Shown piece after piece: positions 48,666 through 59,971 of a stretch of DNA of 64,000 nt (its first letter is position 1; every line of letters starts with the position of its first letter). The translations under genes and the position numbers were made by a program. This stretch comes from Phyto melanocephala (lineage: Eukaryota > Arthropoda > Insecta > Diptera > Rhinophoridae): the NCBI GenBank assembly GCA_941918925.1, contig OW799233.1, forward strand, positions 137,338,533 through 137,402,532. The letters run 5' to 3'. The notes under the pieces are model-generated. The model did not search any database. It was not told the DNA's origin and was given only the letters and a program-made list of their open reading frames with translations.

Positions 48666-51600
48666 ATGTTTAAATCATCACAGGAAATACGTTTAAATAA
48701 AACAAATGCCACTCAATATACAAATCACAATGACAGCGAAAATAATGTTTGTATTTTTGGAAAATATTTAAAAACACCAGACGCTGGTGAGTTTTGTTTA
48801 TCCCAATGAGTGTGTTGTTAACAATTCGAGTAATATATTTATTTTCATAGAAAATTTATACATTAATTAAGTCGAAAAAACTAATCGCATATACCAATAG
48901 ATATTGAAACAAGTAAGAGTGCTATATTCGACCGTGCCGAATCTTATATACCGTTCACAACGTGTAGTCATGCAATAACAGTAGTTTGTATCACCATTCA
49001 TCTCATATGAAATACGTACATTCATATAAAAAACATACATATATAAAAACATCCCATTGTAAAATTATAAATTTACGTATGTATGTTAAAAAAAAAATAA
49101 AAAAAAAAAATAAAAATATAAATATAAAATAAAAAATAGAAAAAATAAGACAAAAATAAAAAAAAAATTAAAAAAATTATAAAAATATAAATATATAATA
49201 GTTTTTTTAAGCTTAAGGTCTTTTCAATAATAAAATTTTTTTTGGTTTTATTTTATATTATTTGATCAATATTTCGCTACCTCTTTGTGTAGCATCATCA
49301 GGATACGAGTTTTTTATTATCTATATATTTGTTTTTTGTTGGTTTAGTGTCTTGATATTTGTTATTTTATAAATTTATAGTTTGATTAACAGATTGAAAA
49401 TAATATAAAAAATTTTTTGAAACATTTTGTCATATATAAAAATTGTACAAAAATGTAGTATAACAAAAATCTTTAATTAACAAAAATGTATTATAACAAA
49501 AATTGTTGAAAAATGTTTATAGTATTATAAGAATGTGTGTAATAATAGAAAAATTGTAGCGAAATATTGATCAAATAATATAAAATAAAACCAAAAAAAT
49601 TTTTATTATTGAAAAGACCTTAAGCTTAAAAAAACTATTATATATTATTATAAAAAGGTCAAAGAAACTAATAATTATTAAAAATATAAATAATATATAA
49701 AATAAAGAATAAAAATTTTTTTCTGACTCAGCTGGGGTTCGATGCCACGTTTACTCTAACCAGTATACCACGTTTGTATGTATGTATGTTGTTGTTGTTG
49801 TGTTAAAAAAAACGATGTGGCCATGGTTTTTTGCTCATATCTCAGGCTAGGATCCCACTATCGGCACAATGGACCGATTTTCGTCGCATTTCATGTGCTG
49901 ATAATGTGAACGCACAATTTTTTGGAAAATGCGACGATCTGCGCCGAAATCGTGCTGACTATGGACAATCAACTCTGATGTGCCGATAATGTGAACACTA
50001 TTGCGCACAACATCGAACCAATAAATTGCTAAATATGCGCCGATTTTTGTCGGCCACTTGTGCGCCGACTAAAGTGACCGATAAACGCCGATATACTAAA
50101 ACAATATTGCCAGCAATGGTGAATTTTCGTCAAACGTGGGAATTTATTTTTTCATTCATTTATTTACAAATTTATATATATATGTATATACATACATATA
50201 TATTTATACATGTTTTCTTTATTTATAAATATATATTTCTTACAGGTTTTAGACTCTACTTAAAATTTTATAATTTCGAGAAAATGTGCTCTTGTTAATC
50301 AAGTGCGATGTGTTTTTTAATTTCTAAAATATTTTTCATGATTACAAGTCAAGCCCTTTAATATATTTTATACCCACATCAATATGTTATCTGCCGACCT
50401 TTCATTTCATTTGATACCAATGTTATGGTCAAGGGGATACATTTTTAATTACTATTTGTGGCCCATATTTATTTTTGTACCCCATCTTAAATTCGAATTT
50501 TAAATAATAAGTCTTAGCTAAAAAATTCGATTTTTGTTTGAAAATTTTGAGAGAATACCGAGGAAGTTAAGTGTTGGTGCTTATATTTCAAATATTTTTT
50601 AACTCTTTATAAACTTGTTTTACTCAAAAAAATATACGTCTAATTAAAAAAATTATATAATTGTTATCAACTTAAAAAAATATTGGTAGTTTTGGCGATT
50701 TTTAACATAAAGTTTTGTGAGATAATACAAAATTAACTTGTGGCAACCATTTTGCTGGCAAACATTTGTTCACAAAACAAGAAGAATAAAAAACAATATT
50801 TTACTCAGTAAGTAAAAAATTGATTTTTATAAAAACATTGATATTTTAATGATCATTTAAATTTTTCTTTTTTATTCTTACATAATTTTTAAAAATAAAA
50901 CTTTGATTCTCAACTTCACTAAATTCGCGAAAAATTCTCTCATACGCACTATATTAATTTCTTTTTTGTAATCACTCTCTTCCTCAAATACTTTGTTTTT
51001 TGAGTATTCAAAAGCAAATAAACAAAAACAATTGACTTCATTTTGCGAATAAGGCACGATAGTGTGACCGTATTTTATTAATTACTGTTGCAATTGCGTT
51101 TTGACCGATATGAGCCGAAAAAGATTGTCACAATATGCAACGATAATGGGACCGCTCAAAAATGCATCGTTAAATTTTTTAGAATGTGTACCGATTAAGC
51201 ACGACAAAAATCGGTACACATTTTGCTATTTGCGCCGATAGTGGGATCCCGGCTTCAGTTGTTTATGTACCGATGTTTCTGATTTTCAATACCGATCTAC
51301 TCCCGAATATTTTTCATATTTTAATACCTCACCCGGGTCCAGGGGCTTCAAAATGTTGATTTCTACAAGCACACGGACAGACTAACAGAGCTTAATCGAC
51401 TCCCCTATTCATAAGCTTTCAGAAAATATATACTTTATGGGGTCGAAAATGAAAATTGTAGAAATTTCACACGGAATGACAAACCTATATATATCCTTTT
51501 TCACTGTGTGAAGGGTATAAAAAAAATGGTTTAAAATTTTTTTTTTTTTTTCTAACAACAGACTGCCGTATTCATTAAAATAATAAAAGTTTGAAAGAAG

Positions 51601-53601
51601 TTATTTTCTATAGAAGTTTGATTTATAATCCTTTTGTAAAGTCGTTTTAATTTTTATAAAATAGACAATCGGAAATTTTTCATAGTCATAAGATTTTGTA
51701 TTTTAATATTTTCTGAGAGCTTTTGAATAGGGGTGCGATTAAACAATATTCTTCTATCCGTGTGTTAATTAAAATAAACTTTTAGAAGCTCCCATATGTT
51801 GTACTGAGCTGTATGATATACAAATCTTATGAAAATATTCGGGAATAAATCACTATTAAAATACAGCACAATCGTCCCATAACTTTCTGAAATATTGGCG
51901 AATAAACACGTCTGAAAAATAGAAATAGTTCGTTTTGCGCACATAAACGCTTTGGTCAAGATGACATTCTGGAGTCAATTGCACTTGACAGTTCTGATAA
52001 CACTGATATGGAACAGAAAGAGAAAAATAACCCGGGCATTCACACATTAAACAAGTATTTACAGGAATTGTTAGATGAAGGTGTTTCACCCAACAATCTT
52101 AAAAAATGTGAGATATTACAACACCGTAATGACTTTATAGAGAATTAAAGTCATGTTGAAAATAATAAGAAAATATTCCAAGCAACGCCAACAGTAACCA
52201 GCAAAATAACAGCAAATGTGCCCAATCGCCGATGAAAATCAAATGAAAAAAGTATTCCCGAATTCTCCCTACCGGAGGGACTTGTAGAAGTAATGTTTGA
52301 TAAAAGCAGCAGTAATATTTCAGTCATATTTATACGCCACTCACAACAAAAAAATTTAAAAAGTGAGTTTTATGTTTTTTTAGGCGTAGTTGCAACTATT
52401 GGAGTGCAAGTGATGATTTTTATATGACAACCGTAAAACTTTCCTGTAACTGAACAAACACTCTCTTACTCTTTTGGAATTTAGTCGATCTGTAGCTATC
52501 GTTCTGTTGACTTCTGTTGAGAATAAACCAACCTTAAACGTAAAAGTTTGAAAGCGATATCTACAGGTGACCAATACGATCTAAGCTGTAAGAAACACGG
52601 AAAAAAATGGAATCAGTTTCAAACGATGTTCGATTAGAAAATCTAGGAACATATTGGGAAACTTTTGTCCGAATATGGAAAATAAATATCTTATTGAATA
52701 TAAATCTAAAACAAAAACAATTTCTGCAAATTATTAATCTAAAAAAACATTTTTTCTTTGCAGATAATTATTCTACTCAGCCACATCAAGTCTTTATAGC
52801 ACCCGAATTAACGGATACGAATAAAGTGCAGCTCGTACATTTTCCCAACGGTGCTTTACGCATTGACGCAGATGTTAACTTTGTCATTAAAAGAAATGGA
52901 GTGAAAGGCAACTTTGAAGTTAAGGTAATTTAATACAAATATGGGTGTATATATTGCAGAATAACATATTGCAAAATAATTTACTGACCTGCTCTGTTTT
53001 AAGACATTCTCTTTAAAGTTATAATAATTTATTTTTATTTTAGCTTGAAAACCCCTCCGGAGATACATTGAATGTTCCTCTAAAAATTATCGATCCTGAA
53101 AGATTTGAGGTTAGCTTTAAACTAAAAGAAGCTGGTCTATATAAAGTTCACGTTCGGTGTAATTCAGTGATTTTACCCAAATCACCCTACATCATTGTAG
53201 CTGTAAGTGGTTGTGATTCCGAAGGGGATAAGAGTAAAATGGAGCGTAAGTATTTAAAGATCTTAATTGTTTAAAAATTACAGGAGGATATATTTTTAAT
53301 TTTAGTACCAAATTTTAAATCTGATGCATCTAAAGTTGTTTATCGTGGTCTGGGTCTCAGTCAAATTATTTTGAATGAAAAAAATGAATTTACCATTGAT
53401 GGTTCGGAGGCTGGAAATAATATACTGTTTGTGGGAATATTCGGCCCCAAGGGACAATGTGATGAAGTGGTCATTAAACATATGGGTAAAAATGTTTATC
53501 GAGTAACTTATCAGGTTCAAGATTCTGGCGATTATTTATTAGCAGCAAAATGGGGTGATGATCATATACCTGGTTCACCGTTTGCTTTGAGTACTTTATA
53601 A
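48666..53601 (+). CDS. Small filamin-repeat protein, 4 exons, 4-kb transposon-filled intron
   Basis: Exons: 48666-48786, 52764-52924, 53044-53245 and 53306-53601, with GT-AG borders and agreeing phases, 259 aa. Exon 1 (MFKSSQEIRLN...KYLKTPDA, donor G|GTGAGT, phase 1) fits the phase-1 need of exon 2 (AG|ATAATTATTC); this join is my inference. Residues 45-145 and 168-257 are two filamin Ig-like repeats. Each has the family hallmarks: hydrophobic strand pattern, G-x-Y-x-V (AGLYKVHV; SGDYLLAAKWGD) and a closing SPY/GSPF motif (LPKSPYIIV; HIPGSPFAL). There is no actin-binding CH pair and no spacer for more repeats, so it is a mini-filamin or C-terminal filamin-like adaptor, presumably cytoskeletal. 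AATAAA follows at 53621. Intron 1 (48787-52763) carries family-1 copy G with two nested elements. Confidence 0.82.
49201..49635. mobile_element. 435-bp fold-back element with 80-bp arms
   Basis: Left arm 49201-49280 (GTTTTTTTAAGCTTAAGGTC...TTTCGCTAC) and right arm 49556-49635 are reverse complements with one difference in 80. About ten more bases of AT-rich flank may also pair, so the true ends could be 49192 and 49648. The 275-bp interior has no ORF and repeats ACAAAAATGTA/TATAACAAAAATTGT words. Confidence 0.85.
49846..51254. mobile_element. 1.4-kb TIR element with CGAT/GCCGA-rich ends, class uncertain
   Basis: The ends read inward GCTAGGATCCCACTATCGGC and GCCGGGATCCCACTATCGGC. They are flanked by TCAG on both sides (49842-49845, 51255-51258), within a sequence continuous in copy F. 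About 240 bases at each end hold degenerate direct and inverted copies of a GTG(A/C)ACCGAT..TGTGCCGA type word, making the termini far less AT-rich than the core. A short ATG frame (50026-50298) crosses the left block. No transposase motif is recognised. Confidence 0.75.
51521..51905 (+). repeat. Decayed family-1/4-like repeat fragment
   Basis: TTTTGAATAGGGGTGCGATTAA, CTATCCGTGTGTTAATT, TTTTAGAAGCTCCCATATG and AAATATTCGGGAATAAATC parallel the order of the family-1 interior with heavy divergence. Confidence 0.45.
51906..52427 (+). pseudogene. Unidentified decaying coding sequence
   Basis: One frame stays open from 51906 to TAA at 52146, goes on to TGA at 52233 and to a final TGA at 52425: 173 codons with two internal stops. 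The translation looks protein-like rather than random for such AT-rich DNA: DDILESIALDSSDNTDMEQ, HTLNKYLQELLDEGVSPNNL, IPEFSLPEGLVEVMFDKSSS. It has no ATG near the start. It lies inside intron 1 of the filamin-like gene on the same strand but is not needed for that frame. I do not recognise the family. Confidence 0.4.
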
Positions 53602-53795
53602 TGTTTAAATTTTAATTCATAATAAAATATACATACATATGTATTAATGTATACCGAGACACTTTCACATATGAATATGCCATTCTATACCTAGTATTAA
53701 TTAAGAATAAATATGTACCTAGTTTTAGAATAAACTAATAAAATAACGTTTTTAGATTGATTCCATAAGATTCTATAAGACAAGAGATAATATAA

Positions 53796-53882
53796 CAACA
53801 CATAAGAGTGCTATATTCGGCCGTGCCGAATCTGATTAAACTCTTCACCATCATGTTCTATATTTCATGTTATACGCCATTT
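53796..53882 (-). repeat. Isolated family-3 terminus
   Basis: CATAAGAGTGCTATATTCGG, the CCGTGCCGAAT hairpin and ACTCTTCACCATCATG form only the hairpin end of a family-3-type element, abutting the family-2 copy. Confidence 0.6.
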
Positions 53883-54260
53883 TTATACCCGCCACCAAAA
53901 AAATGGTGGGGGTATATTCATTTTGTCATTCCGTTTGTAACACATAGAAATATCCATTTTAGACCCCATAAAGTATATATATTCTGAATCGGGGTTTGAT
54001 TTTATGACGATCTAGCTATGTCCGTCCGTCTGTCCGTCTGTTGAAAGCACGATAGAGGTCGCGCCGAAAAAGCTAGGGGGCTCAAATTTTGCCGGAGTCT
54101 TTCTTATAGACAAGGTTTGTTTGGTATTGAAAATGGGCTGAATCGGAATATTAGGAAGAGAGTTATAGCGCCAAATGCAAGAGAAGGTCGAAAAAACCGT
54201 GTCCTTCTTACATCGAATAAAATGAAATTGTGTCTAAACGCATAACCGTAGGGTCATGAA

Positions 54261-55484
54261 TAGGGTTTGGGAACCGGGAATTCCCGCCCGGGAATTCCCG
54301 GGAATGAACCATTTACTATTCCCGGAAAAATTTTGCTCTTATTCCCGGGAAAACGGGAAATAAAAAATATGTAGTATATTAGGAAATATATTTAATTTTA
54401 TTTTTAATTTCTAATCTGTTTTGGTAAATTTAGAGAAGATTTGAATAAAAAGTAAGGTTTTTAATTTGTTAGCGTTTTTTAATTGTTAAGTCGGTCAAAA
54501 ATATTTCATAAATTTCAAATGAATTAATTATATACCTACATAATTACATAAATGTTTCCTTGTATATAAATGTTTTTATAACAACCGTAAAACCAGCAGT
54601 AGTTTCCGTGGTTCATTTGTATAAATATAATCGTATGTACAAATTGTTTTTAAAAGTGGTCACAGAATTTGTAAGTATAATTTTTTTTATTTATGATTAA
54701 ATTTTTCTAAAAATACTTTTTTATAAAATTCACTTTGTTTAGAAGCAAAATGTCTGAAGTCTGGAACTATTTTCAAAAAGTAGACAACGCAGCACAATAT
54801 AATATTTTCCCGAAAATGCTAATGTCCAAGGGCGGTAGTACTAGTGGTCTCATACGGCACCTTCTTTTGGTTCATAAAATAAAATTTGAAAACGACTCTT
54901 CAACACCTGCACCAAGTAAAAAAATAACTCCACTATTAAAAGTTTTTAAACACCCAAACATTACCAGAAATTGTTTCAAAATTGGCAGCAATCGATGGAA
55001 TATCTATTCGAACAATTACACAAAGTTCTTTTATTCGTCAAAGTTTTTTCAGTAAAAATATGACGTTACCAAAATGAAACTGATGTTAAAAACATTGTAA
55101 TAAAATATTACAACGCCGTTAAAAATACGATGGTGAAAACTATATCGAGTCAAATTTGTGACAATTTGTGGTTTGCTCTTGTATTAGACGAGCGGAGTAG
55201 TGTTGCCCAAAAAAAGTTTCTGTTTACATGGCAATAATTATTTTTATAATTTGGGTTAAGTTTATATTTCCGGAAGATGTAATGCTGACACAATAAGGAC
55301 TCTAATGGAAAATAAACTACTACTAAAACAATGAGTTATTAACCAAATCGTGATGTTAAAGTCAACAAACATTATTTATTTTAAAAGAAATATTATTTTC
55401 GGGAATCCCGGGAATTCCCGGGAAGACGATTTTTTAATTCCCGTTTCCCGGGAAAGTAAAAAGACCGGGAAATCCCAAACCCTA
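54261..55484 (+). mobile_element. Degenerate hAT transposon, 1,224 bp, 8-bp duplication
   Basis: The termini TAGGGTTTGGGA (both ends, read inward) are flanked by identical GTCATGAA (54253-54260, 55485-55492). GGGAATTCCCGGG palindromes lie just inside each end. The coding relic at 54750-54905 has a BED-finger outline (SEVWNYF...GGSTSGLIRHL..VH), but both zinc-binding cysteines are replaced (AQYNIF). Later pieces in other frames read LPEIVSKLAAIDGISIRTIT and FALVLDERSS, as in hAT transposases. The catalytic core is mostly deleted, so it is non-autonomous. Confidence 0.9.
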
Positions 55485-55727
55485 GTCATGAAACTTTGAA
55501 TATATATTTCTGGAGTCAAAACAATATTTCTCCCCAAAAATTGCTTAAATCTATGCATTAGAAAGGGAGTTATAGATCAAATACGAATATTTATACCGCG
55601 CAGTGTATTTATCAGTATATTTAAAATTTAAAACCTAATAAAACTGACAAAATTATATGTACAATTCTGAAATTTAGTGCACTTCGTTTTTTGGTGAGAG
55701 GCTTTGTTATGACCGAAAATCAATATG

Positions 55728-56520
55728 ACACGCCCACTTTTACGCCCACCTCCCATTTAACGTTTTACCTAAAATTCATATAATTTCTCTATTAATAAAG
55801 ATTTTGGAATAATAAAGGGCTATTTTGAAATACCTAAGTTGTATTCATTAGCAGAAATAACTTTGACACGCCTACCCTAACGCCTACTTTTCACGTTATC
55901 TACCGCTAGTGAAATTTAAAAGCTCATAAAACCGACAAAATTCGAGGTATGATGATAAAATTTGCTACATAAATCCTTCTAACCAATGTAATTGTTGTGC
56001 CAAAAAGTTTAGGTGACACGCCCACTTTTACGCCCACCTCCCATATAATGCTTTATCTGAAATTCATATAATTTTTCAATGAATAAAGATTTTGGACTAC
56101 TAAAGGACTATGTTGAAATATCTAAGTTGCATTCATTAGCTGAAATAACTTTGACACGCCTACTACAACGCCCACTTTTCACGTTATCTACCGCTAGTGA
56201 AATTTAAAAGCTCATAAAACCGACAAAATTAGAGGTATGATGATAAAATTTGCTACATAGATCCTTCTAACCAATGTAATTGTTGTGCCAAAAAGTTTAG
56301 GTGACACGCCCACTTTAACGCCTACCTCTCATATAACGGCTTATCTTAAATTCATGTAATTTCTCTATTGACAAAGTTTTTGGAAGAATTTAGGACTATA
56401 TTGAAATATCTTAGTTGTATTTATTAGCATAAAATTTATTGACACGCCTACTTTAATGCCCACTTTTATTGAAAGACTAAATTAACAAAAGCATTTTACT
56501 AGCATATCGAAGTTATAAAA
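55728..56520. repeat. 288-bp tandem duplication inside family 2
   Basis: GACACGCCCACTTT recurs at 55728, 56015 and 56303, i.e. spacings of 287 and 288. TTGACACGCCTAC recurs at 55863 and 56151. Two full units and a partial third are present, with scattered substitutions. Confidence 0.85.
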
Positions 56521-57110
56521 GGTGGTTAAATTATAAGGGCCGATGTTGATTTTAAATAAATCACAAATTTTTTGGGAAATTATTATCATTTCTTTTTATA
56601 ATGATACTATTTGTATGTTTCAATTATGTATGGAACAAAATATCAGCCAAATGGCACCCAACCCCTAACCTCGGCGCCACACCTCCAACCGATGGTCCGA
56701 ATTTTCAAAGACAATATTGGTGCACGATGATGAGTCGAGGTTGACAGCTCTTTTGCCAGACTATCGCAAAAAACAGTCAACGAACTAAAAAGGCATTCAC
56801 AGATGTTCTAACATTTTATACAGACCTGTTTTCAGAAATTAAAATATTTTTTAAAATTCTCCCAATTGTGGACGTATTTGAACGATTATGTTGACCAAAA
56901 GAATCACGAAGTGCAAAAAATGCATTGTGATTTGAACGCCCATTTTTATAAAAATCTTTAATATTTAAAAGCGTTGCTCAATTGCATATCTTTCCACGGT
57001 TCAAATTGAGTTAGTCTGAGATTGAGAAATGTCAAATGAAATGCAAGAAAAAAGTTGAAATTTAGGTGTTGTTCACCTTCAACATGAGCCCTTAAAATTT
57101 AACCACCCTC
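56521..57110. mobile_element. 590-bp TIR element, copy 1
   Basis: The ends read inward GGTGGTTAAATTATAAGGGC and GGTGGTTAAATTTTAAGGGC. It lies within family-2 sequence that is continuous (GTTATAAAAAGAAAGTGATAC on the corresponding strand) at 24430-24455. The interior has TTTGAACGCCCATTTT, AATTGAGTTAGTCTGAGATT and AGGTGTTGTTCACC words. A related copy is at 62295-62776. Confidence 0.7.
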
Positions 57111-57250
57111 TACAAAGAAAGTGATACATATTTTATTTTAAAGAGATTATTCCATAGCGATTAACAAAATAATAAATATTGTGCTTTATATGTACACAAA
57201 ATTGGTGGTGGGTATAAAAGATTCGGCACAGCCGAATATAGTGCTCTTGT

Positions 57251-58108
57251 TCTTTATTATTTTCAAATTATTTTTGAATTTTTACGTAGTTATCTGTATT
57301 TTACTAGTCAAGCGCTTTCATTTGATACCCATATCGATGGGGTTAAAAAATTTGTTTCGCCATTTTGTTTAGACGCCATCTTGGATTTTAAATTTTTCAA
57401 TAATTTAATTTGATACCAAACCAAATTTAATTTGGTTCAAGAAGTTGCACTTTGAAATATAAGATTTGATAGATTTATTGTCCGCCATTTTGTAGTGGCA
57501 GCAAACATGAATTTTTATTTTTTTATAGTGCTTATATTAAGCTAGTCAAGTCCGTTCATATGGTACCAATATTGACTCTCTCGGTTGTCTAGAAGCTAAA
57601 AAAAAAGATTTTCGTTTCTAAAATTTTGGAATATATATAAAATAAAATTTTTTTGCTTTAACTTTATCGATTAGGGCCCGCATTATCCGAAAATGTTCAC
57701 GAATATCTCTAGAGGCATATTATATCTATAAATAGTAACAAAGGTACCTACAAATTATTCTATGGCAGAAAAATTTTAATTTTGGTGGTAAAAATATGGG
57801 AAAACACAGAGGCAGTCATGTTTATTTGCTCATATCTCAGAAAGTTATGGGGCAATTGTGCTGAATTTCAATAGCGATTCATTCCCGGATAATTCCAAAA
57901 GATTGATACCATACACAGATCTGAGAAACATATAGTTGCTTCTATAAGTTGATTTAAACCAACACACTGACAGACGTCACTCCTCGACTCCTCTATTCAT
58001 ATGCTTTCAGAAAATATATACTTTATGGGGTCGGAAATGAAAATTGTAGAAATTACAAACGGAGTGACAAAGCTATATATACCCTTGTGTAACACAGGTG
58101 AAGGTTAT
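57251..58108 (+). repeat. Family-3 repeat (inverted relative to 9930-10495) fused to a family-1-like tail
   Basis: 57260-57650 carries GGTTAAAAAATTTG-, CGCCATTTTGT-, TTTATTGTCCGCCATTTTG- and GACTCTCTCGGTTGTCTAGA modules in the reverse order of 9960-10330. 57785-58108 has AGGCAGTCATGTTTATTTG, TATGGGGTCGGAAATG and TATACCCTTGTGTAACACAG, a variant end with its own short palindrome. Confidence 0.6.
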
Positions 58109-59520
58109 AAAAATGTAGGCCATATCGCACTGGTTCCTCAAATTTAAAAATTTTTAGTGCCAAAAAAAGGTTTGAGTTATTTTTTTTTACATTAGTTTTG
58201 TATAATTAAAATTACAGGCTGTTTTATTTGCTGTTTATGAAGCAATATTGCAAGTTTTAAATACCGATTTTCTCCCTCACTAACTAAACTACCAACATAA
58301 GTACATATGTATGTATGTAAGCTTTAGAAATCATAAGGATAGACTGATATACAGTTATGTACTTATTAAATTGTCTCAGAATAGATCACAGATAAATGGT
58401 GGAGAAATTTAAACGAAATGAAAAGGCTATTTATACGCTTGCAACCTGAAATGAATAATTAGTATAAAAACATTATAACAATGATAATTTTAAATATCAT
58501 CAACAGTAAATTAACAGTAGGAACAACATCATTAGTTTTGTCATACAAACAGTTACATCAATACATTTTTACGTTCATACATAAATATGTATTTCATACT
58601 GTATTGTGTCACCAAAAAAAATGGTGTAGAGATAGGTATGTTCATCTTGTCATTCCGTTTGTAAGACATTTTAGACCCCATCAAGTATATATTTTATGAG
58701 TCCTGGTTTCATTTTAAGACGATATGTCGGTCCGCCTGTTAAAAGCACGATAGATCTCGAACCTATAAATTTAAAGGGATCAAATTTTGCCAGATTATTT
58801 GTTAATATTTCTTAAGTTATAATATTTTTCAAACTAACCACTTCTTTTCTATTATGCTATGTTCACACGGACACCAAAATTCGAAGTTCGCTCTCTCTTT
58901 CAAGGTCCGCGCCCGAATCATTTTTCATCCAACATGTTTCGGCATAAAAAACTTTGGAAGTGAAATGTCTTGGTTCATTTGAGTTCTTGTTGCGAACCGC
59001 AAAAAAATTACTAATATCTCCAATTTTGATAACAAAGTATCGCTAGTTTATACAATAAAAACAAAAACAACTAATGTTTAAAAATATAGAGGAAACTTTT
59101 AACAAATAAAAAGTATATGTGTATATACTACATACATATGTAAGTACATATGTATATTTAAATAAAAATATAAAAAAAGAAATAGTGGAACATATTTTAA
59201 AGTATAGAAGAAATGAAACAAGAACAATGGACTGAACACCAAGGTTCCAAATTGTAATTCAAAGAGCGAACCTAGTGGTGGTTCATATTATCGTATGAAG
59301 ATGACATATGTTGCATTAAAAACGACTATTTATAAGAATAAATCAAAATTAATTATGTAAAGCTATTTTGTGCTAAAACTAACGAATTTTTTGATAATCG
59401 TAGAATTTTTTACAAAAAATTAGACCCGGATGTCAAGTAAATTGTTTATTGTTTTAAAAGCTCTAAAAACTCATTTTGTAAATAAATAATAATAGTTAAG
59501 TTTTTTTTTCAAAATACTTA
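58109..59520. other. Intergenic DNA with a family-2 fragment
   Basis: 58610-58800 (CACCAAAAAAAATGGTG, TTGTCATTCCGTTTG, AGCACGATAGATCTCGA) is a decayed family-2 left half. 58858-59330 begins and ends with GTTC..CGAA-type words of opposite sense (AAGTTCGCTCT / AGAGCGAACCT) and could be another short TIR relic. No gene is supported. Confidence 0.4.
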
Positions 59521-59971
59521 CAGTGTCACCTCGCTTAACGCAACCCTCGATAAGCGCAATTCCTCGATTATTGAAACTCGTAAATTGTTTGCATTGTTGA
59601 CTCAGTTTACGCAACTGAAAAAAAACTCCAGTTATCGCAACTTTTCTCCCAAAACGATCAATTTGTCATTTGTAGTTAGGTACATATTTTTTATTTAGAT
59701 TTTTTTAGCTATAGATTAACCGCAAATCAACAATATCCAGAATTAAAAAAAATGAAGCTGCATTAAAAAAATTTGGACTAGGTAAGCGTGTTACAATAAG
59801 AGCTTGTGAATATCCGAAAATTAGATAGGATTTTTACAAGTGGTTTAAGAAGCCATATTAAACCATAAAAGAGAATTTTCGCCCTAAAAAATTGAGACTC
59901 GGTTATCGCAATAACCTCAGTTTTCGCAACTGCCAAAATTTCTATTGGTTGCGTTAAGTGAGGTTGCACAA
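59521..59971. mobile_element. pogo/Tigger-like TIR relic
   Basis: TA-flanked CAGTGTCACCTCGCTTAACG at the left corresponds to the right end TGCGTTAAGTGAGGTTGCAC. Subterminal GTTATCGCAA and TTTTCGCAACTG words occur on both sides. The interior ATTAAAAAAAATGAAGCTGC..GGACTAGGTAAGCG may be a scrap of a CENP-B/pogo-type DNA-binding region. Confidence 0.6.

Larger units (their letters stand above)
48909..51520 (-). mobile_element. Family-1 repeat, copy G, in the filamin-like intron, twice interrupted
   Basis: On the minus strand it runs from 51520 (TATACCCTTCACACAG) to 48909 (hairpin GGCACGGTCGAAT, ACTTGTTT). Its native sequence is interrupted in the A/T core by an inverted-repeat element (about 49192-49648) and again within CTCATATCTCAG by a 1.4-kb element (49846-51254). 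Order and orientation of the three family-1 pieces are as in copy F. Confidence 0.85.
53883..57250 (+). mobile_element. Family-2 repeat, large copy with two insertions and an internal tandem duplication
   Basis: It starts TTATACCCGCCACCA with the palindromic partner TGGTGGGGGTATA, and ends TTGGTGGTGGGTATA, hairpin TTCGGCACAGCCGAA and GCTCTTGTTC. It contains the CTGTCCGTCTGTTG tract analogous to family 1. A hAT element (54261-55484) and a TIR element (56521-57110) interrupt it. 55728-56520 is a 288-bp tandem array. No protein of its own is encoded. Confidence 0.8.

Noticed and set aside
52607..52763. ATG-started extension of the filamin-like exon 2 (MESVSNDV...)
   Set aside because: The segment runs through a polypyrimidine tract and TTTGCAG acceptor, encodes low-complexity sequence, and exon 1 at 48666 matches the required splice phase.
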